Part shown: positions 5,651-9,090 of the stretch, in pieces
How positions within the stretch are numbered: position 1 is the stretch's first letter
How the letters are laid out: each line of letters begins with the position of its first letter
Assembly: GCA_030040825.1 (NCBI GenBank)
Contig: JASHSY010000285.1
Coordinates: 1 to 9,090, forward strand
DNA length: 9,090 bases
From: Xanthobacteraceae bacterium
GTDB taxonomy: Bacteria; Pseudomonadota; Alphaproteobacteria; Rhizobiales; Xanthobacteraceae
Reading direction: 5' to 3'
The notes under the pieces: model-generated
Told to the model about the DNA's origin: nothing
Databases searched by the model: none
Seen by the model: only the letters and a program-made list of their open reading frames with translations
Translations under genes and position numbers: made by a program

Positions 5651-7804
5651 TCAATCCGCGAACGCGACCCGGCCGGCTTCGCGACGGCGCTGCAGGTAGT
5701 CGATGACCGAGCGGCGTATGTCGGAGAGGAAGCGATCCCACCGGGATGGGTTATGAATAACGTCAGCGCGGTAGAACGACGGGCAAAGCACCGCGGCTTC
5801 CGATACTTCGCCGCAATTGCCACAGCCGACGCAGTTGTTGTCGATCGCCGCCACCGGATCGTCCTTGAGCGGGTCATCGGTGTGCTTGACCGAGAGCGAG
5901 GGGCAGCCGGAAAGCCGGATGCAGGCGTGATCGCCCGTACACACGTCCTCGTCCACGCCAAAGCGCTCGCGCACTCTACGTTCGCCGTCACGCACCGCTT
6001 TCTGGAACAGCGGCTTCACCCGGCGCTGCTTGTTCAGCATGCATTCCGAAGAGGCGACGATCACTTTCGGGCCGCTCTCCTTCGACCTCAGCGCTTTGCG
6101 CAGTGTGTCACGCATCCAGCCGACGTCATAAGTGCGGTCCGTGTGTCGTACCCATCTCGCGCCGACGCCCTTCACCGCCTTGACGATGGTGTTGTTGGTG
6201 GCGCGCGCCGGATTGACCGCGCGCGATGACGGAATGTCCTGGCCGCCGGTCGCCGCCGAATAGAAATTATCGACGACCATGATGACTTGATTCTGCTTGT
6301 TGTAGACGGCGTTGGCGATGCTGGTGGACAAGCCGTTATGCCAAAAGCCGCCATCGCCAATAACCGAAATCGGTTTTTTGTCGGCCTTGACGTTAAAGGC
6401 TGAGGACGACGCCGGCCCCAGGCCGTAGCCCATGGTGGTAGCGCCGATGTTGAAGGGCGGCAGGCTCGCGAACAAATGGCAACCGATGTCGCCGGCGATC
6501 TGATGCGGCCCGAGCTCCTGTTGGATCAGTTTCATCGCGGCAAAGATCGGCCGCTCGGGGCAGCCGACACAGAAACTCGGCGGCCGCGGCGGTACGGTTT
6601 TGGCCAGCTCCTTGATTTTCGGGTCGGCGAGCACCGCCGAAGCGTCCGGCGGCGGCGGCGAATTGCCGAGTAGATTTTTTTCGTGCAGCTCCAAGAAACC
6701 TTTGATGCCCTTGGTGACGACCTGCGGGGTGTATTCGCCCGCCATCGGCAATACGTCCTTGCCGCAAATCTTGGTCTGGATATCGCGGCGGCGCAGGATG
6801 GTATTGAGCGCCTGCTCGATAAATTCCGGCTGACCTTCCTCGACCACGAGGATCGCCTTTTTGTTGGCGGCGAAAACGGCGACTTCATCGTCGATCAGCG
6901 GGTAGGTGACGTTGAGACAATAGATCGGCACCGAGGTCTCGCCGTAGACATCGGCCAGGCCGAGCTGCTGCAACGAGCGCATCACCGAATTGTACATACC
7001 GCCTTGAACGACAATGCCGACATCGGCGGTCTCGGGTCCGAAGAATTCGTTGAGCTTGCGTTCCTTGATGAATTTCACCGCAGCCGGCCAGCGCTGCTCG
7101 ATCTTTTCCCGCTCGTGCAGATAGGACGCCGGCGGCAGTACCACCCGCTCGGTGTCGCGCCGCGGATTTTCCAGCGCCTGGCGTAACGTGAAGTCGGGCT
7201 TCTTGTTATCCTTAGTCATGAAGCGGCCGTGCACGTGACAGGCGCGGATGCGCACTTCCAACATCACCGGCGTATGCGAAACCTCCGATAGCTCGAAGCC
7301 GTCCTCGACCATTTTCACGATCGTCGGCAAATTAGGTCGCGGATCGAGCAACCAGATTTGCGATTTCATGGCGAAGGGATGGGAGCGCTCCTGCATGATT
7401 GAGGAGCCTTCGCCGTAATCCTCACCGATGATGATGAGTGCGCCACCGGTCACACCGCCGGACGCGAGATTAGCAATCGCGTCGGAGGCGACATTGATGC
7501 CAACCGGCGCCTTGAACGTGACCGCACCGCGGATCGGATAATTCACTGAAGCGGCGAGCGTCGCGGCTGCTGCCGCTTCGGACGCCGAATTTTCAAAATG
7601 CACGCCAAGCTCGTCGAGCACGTCTTTGGCGTCGGCGAGCACGTCCATCAGGTGCGAAATCGGCGCGCCCTGATACCCACCGACATAGGAGACGCCGGAT
7701 TGCAGCAAGGCCTTGGTGATGGCGAGAATTCCTTCGCCGCGGAATTCTTCACCCTCGCCGAGCTTAAGGTCCTGTACTTCGCGCGCGAACGATCGTTCCG
7801 CCAT
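5651..7804 (-). CDS. iorA: Indolepyruvate ferredoxin oxidoreductase, alpha subunit
   Basis: A 717-residue catalytic subunit with thiamine diphosphate and iron-sulphur sites, working with IorB in aromatic amino-acid breakdown. Order: N-terminal pyrimidine-binding domain (GEGILAITKALLQSG near 22, VGGYQGAPISHLMD near 41, HFENSASEAAAAATLAA near 69); middle domain with LVVEEGQPEFIEQAL near 320; CVGCPERPIF (412-421); thiamine diphosphate domain with GDIGCHLF near 438 and GDGGFWHN (483-490) leading to VVDNFYSAATGGQD. The C-terminal iron-sulphur module has CTGDHACIRLSGC (622-634) and CVGCGNC (658-664) plus CP (674). The first motif is spaced C-x5-C-x5-C rather than a full CxxCxxC, which I recall as usual for proteobacterial long forms. 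A longer frame opens at 7855, but GGAGG six bases before the ATG at 7804 and the fit MAERSFAREV favour this start. The pair needs a ferredoxin; none is encoded here. Confidence 0.93.
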   Translation of the reverse strand: MAERSFAREVQDLKLGEGEEFRGEGILAITKALLQSGVSYVGGYQGAPISHLMDVLADAKDVLDELGVHFENSASEAAAAATLAASVNYPIRGAVTFKAPVGINVASDAIANLASGGVTGGALIIIGEDYGEGSSIMQERSHPFAMKSQIWLLDPRPNLPTIVKMVEDGFELSEVSHTPVMLEVRIRACHVHGRFMTKDNKKPDFTLRQALENPRRDTERVVLPPASYLHEREKIEQRWPAAVKFIKERKLNEFFGPETADVGIVVQGGMYNSVMRSLQQLGLADVYGETSVPIYCLNVTYPLIDDEVAVFAANKKAILVVEEGQPEFIEQALNTILRRRDIQTKICGKDVLPMAGEYTPQVVTKGIKGFLELHEKNLLGNSPPPPDASAVLADPKIKELAKTVPPRPPSFCVGCPERPIFAAMKLIQQELGPHQIAGDIGCHLFASLPPFNIGATTMGYGLGPASSSAFNVKADKKPISVIGDGGFWHNGLSTSIANAVYNKQNQVIMVVDNFYSAATGGQDIPSSRAVNPARATNNTIVKAVKGVGARWVRHTDRTYDVGWMRDTLRKALRSKESGPKVIVASSECMLNKQRRVKPLFQKAVRDGERRVRERFGVDEDVCTGDHACIRLSGCPSLSVKHTDDPLKDDPVAAIDNNCVGCGNCGEVSEAAVLCPSFYRADVIHNPSRWDRFLSDIRRSVIDYLQRRREAGRVAFAD

Positions 7805-7810
7805 AAAAGC

Positions 7811-7815
7811 CTCCG
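7811..7815 (-). promoter_or_regulatory. Ribosome-binding site of iorA
   Basis: GGAGG on the minus strand, six bases before the ATG at 7802-7804, is a near-perfect Shine-Dalgarno. It excludes the upstream in-frame ATG at 7853-7855. Confidence 0.75.
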
Positions 7816-8026
7816 CGCCGCCGCCCGCCTTGGTGTATCCGCTGATGCAATACACAATACATATGAAACCTTCCTATTTGTCTTGCAACGGCTTCGCCAT
7901 GCAGCCGGCGCTTGCGCGCGCAACCGCCGCAGCTGTCGGGACCGGCGGCGGCCACTGCTTCGGGATTGGCAAAGCGGCGCCTAAAACGCGGAAAAAAGCC
8001 CAATGCGTCAGCTTGTCCGCCTGTTG

Positions 8027-8040
8027 CTTTAGGCTTAAAG
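8027..8040. promoter_or_regulatory. Imperfect palindrome, possible operator
   Basis: CTTTAGGCTTAAAG differs from its own reverse complement at only two positions. It sits about 90 bases before the binding-protein start, and its left arm also pairs with GCCTAAA at 7979-7985. No known regulator consensus was recognised. Confidence 0.25.
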
Positions 8041-8131
8041 TAACTGTCAACGGTGCCGACCGGCTATGCATTCGCGTAGAGTCGCGCCCACGAGTTGCCG
8101 CCTGCCTCGGCGGTCATAGGGGGAGTGTCAC

Positions 8132-9090
8132 ATGTTCAACGTCACGCGTCGTCAGGCCCTCGTCACCACCGGCGGCCTGCTTGCGTCAGTTCTTGCACCG
8201 CAACGCTTTGCCACTGCAGCAGCCGGCAACACGCTCAACATCGCCTACAACGTACCGCTGCCGTCGTTCGATCCCGACACCGGACCGTCTTCGGTCAATC
8301 CGACCATTCAGGCGATGTACCGCTCGATTTTCGATCAGTATGTCGGCCAGAAGCCCAATCTTGCCTTCGAGCCGGGGCTGCTTACGGCCTGGGGCTGGAA
8401 CGACGACAAGACCAAGGTTTGGATGGACGTGCGCGAAAACGTCGTCTGGCATGACGGCAGCAAGTTCACGCCTGAAGACGTGGTTTGGTCGATCGAGCGT
8501 GAGGGCAAGCAGGGTGGCGGTAATCCGGTGTCGTTCATTTGGGCCGGCATCGGCAACTTCAAGATCGATGGCAAGCGCATCAGCGCCGACGTCAAGCAAT
8601 ACGACCCCGTCCTGTTCAAATGGATGGCGTTTCTCACCGGCTATGTATTGCCCAAGGACTATTTCGAGAAAGTCGGGGCGGATGGTTTCGAGAAAAAACC
8701 GATCGGCACCGGTCCCTATATGGTCGACGCCTATGAGGGCAACGCTTATCTTCGGCTCAAGGCCAATCCGAAATACTGGGGCGGCAAGCCGCAGTTTGAG
8801 ACCGTTGTTTTCAAGTTTGTCCCGGACGCCACCAGCCGCGTCGCCGAGATCGAAAGCGGCTCCTCGGATATCACTTTGGAAGTGCCCTACGAAGAGTACG
8901 ACCGGCTCAAGAGCAAGGCCGGCCTGAAGGGCGTCTGCCATCCTATCTCCGACATCGCGCAAATCTTCATCACCAACGGCGGCGTAATGGACGACAAAAA
9001 TGTCCGCCTCGCGATGTGCCACGCGGTCGATAAGGACGCGATCGTCAAGCGGCTGCTGCGCGGCTATGGCGTTCCGATTGCCACGCTCGA
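8132..9090 (+). CDS. ABC transporter substrate-binding protein, peptide type (SBP_bac_5), partial
   Basis: The frame is open from the ATG at 8132 to the end of the window: 319 codons, with the C-terminus missing from a family usually about 500-540 residues long. AGGGGGAG (8118-8125) is a strong ribosome-binding site about 6 bases before the start. Residues 1-31 form an export signal with a twin-arginine motif (TRRQALV), a hydrophobic stretch and AxA sites (FATAAA), so Tat export to the periplasm is likely. Family marks are VWHDGSKFTPEDVVWSIER (105-123), IGTGPYMV (191-198), NPKYWGGKPQ (212-221) and VRLAMCHAVDKDAIV (291-305), the pattern of DppA/OppA-type proteins. It captures a peptide, amino-acid derivative or similar solute for an inner-membrane permease, whose genes probably lie beyond 9090. 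The ligand cannot be read from the sequence. Divergent placement next to iorAB suggests nutrient uptake linked to amino-acid catabolism. Confidence 0.92.
   Translation, partial: MFNVTRRQALVTTGGLLASVLAPQRFATAAAGNTLNIAYNVPLPSFDPDTGPSSVNPTIQAMYRSIFDQYVGQKPNLAFEPGLLTAWGWNDDKTKVWMDVRENVVWHDGSKFTPEDVVWSIEREGKQGGGNPVSFIWAGIGNFKIDGKRISADVKQYDPVLFKWMAFLTGYVLPKDYFEKVGADGFEKKPIGTGPYMVDAYEGNAYLRLKANPKYWGGKPQFETVVFKFVPDATSRVAEIESGSSDITLEVPYEEYDRLKSKAGLKGVCHPISDIAQIFITNGGVMDDKNVRLAMCHAVDKDAIVKRLLRGYGVPIATL

Larger units (their letters stand above)
7805..8131. other. Divergent intergenic region between iorA and the binding-protein gene
   Basis: Must contain the promoters of both divergent units. No gene was seen in it. 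On the minus strand TTGCAA (7888-7883) lies 17 bases from CATATG (7865-7860), a weak promoter candidate for iorA with a leader of about 50 bases. Nearer the plus-strand gene are an inverted repeat GCCTAAA (7979-7985)/TTTAGGC (8028-8034) and an overlapping imperfect palindrome CTTTAGGCTTAAAG (8027-8040, 12 of 14 positions symmetric). These could be operator sites coordinating the two genes; that is inference. Confidence 0.5.

Noticed and set aside
4212..5699. A 495-codon open frame on the plus strand opposite iorB
   Set aside because: It lies antisense to the well-supported iorB, reads as low-complexity Arg/Gly/His-rich sequence with no family resemblance, and arises from GC-rich codon bias.
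7713..8927. A 404-codon plus-strand frame crossing the intergenic region and the binding-protein gene
   Set aside because: It spans the start of iorA and the binding-protein gene in the wrong frame and is Arg/Ser/Pro-rich. The frame from 8132 has a strong ribosome-binding site, a signal peptide and clear family motifs.
8186..9022. A 278-codon minus-strand frame
   Set aside because: Antisense shadow of the substrate-binding protein; no recognisable domain.

Overview
The window looks like alphaproteobacterial chromosome, most likely Hyphomicrobiales near Bradyrhizobium/Rhodopseudomonas. This rests on GC-rich coding DNA, a DUF2336 protein (a family largely confined to alphaproteobacteria), a PAS protein of a type common in that group, and long-form indolepyruvate oxidoreductase subunits. 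Family assignments come from reading the translations; no database search was run.

Layout, left to right. Positions 1-150 hold the last 49 codons of a plus-strand gene, probably an outer-membrane beta-barrel protein. Positions 193-300 hold a decayed, frameshifted copy of the 3' end of iorB. An AT-rich promoter region follows, then a tight plus-strand trio: a DUF2336 protein, a PilZ domain protein and a small membrane-anchored protein (417-2252). A 342-bp gap contains a terminator-like hairpin with a T8 tract. Next is a stand-alone PAS-domain protein (2595-3209), which converges on an orphan transposase-OrfA-like helix-turn-helix/leucine-zipper protein (3292-3726, minus). After a 323-bp gap comes the minus-strand operon iorA-iorB (7804 down to 4050). 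It is divergent from a peptide-type ABC transporter substrate-binding protein with a twin-arginine signal (8132 to the window end).

Functionally there are two blocks. The right block is metabolic: IorAB oxidatively decarboxylates aryl-pyruvates, made from aromatic amino acids, to aryl-acetyl-CoA, and the divergent binding protein probably feeds peptide or amino-acid uptake. The left block (about 301-4048) is signalling or accessory: a putative c-di-GMP receptor, a HEAT-like DUF2336 partner, a membrane protein, a PAS sensor with no output domain and a DNA-binding protein.

The most notable observation is that the left block is bracketed by direct copies of the iorB 3' end. The intact copy is at 4049-4139 and the broken copy is at 193-300 (69 of 76 bases identical over the best stretch). 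This suggests that the block inserted at the 3' end of iorB, or that an ior locus was partly duplicated and lost. No integrase, CRISPR array, rRNA or tRNA was seen.
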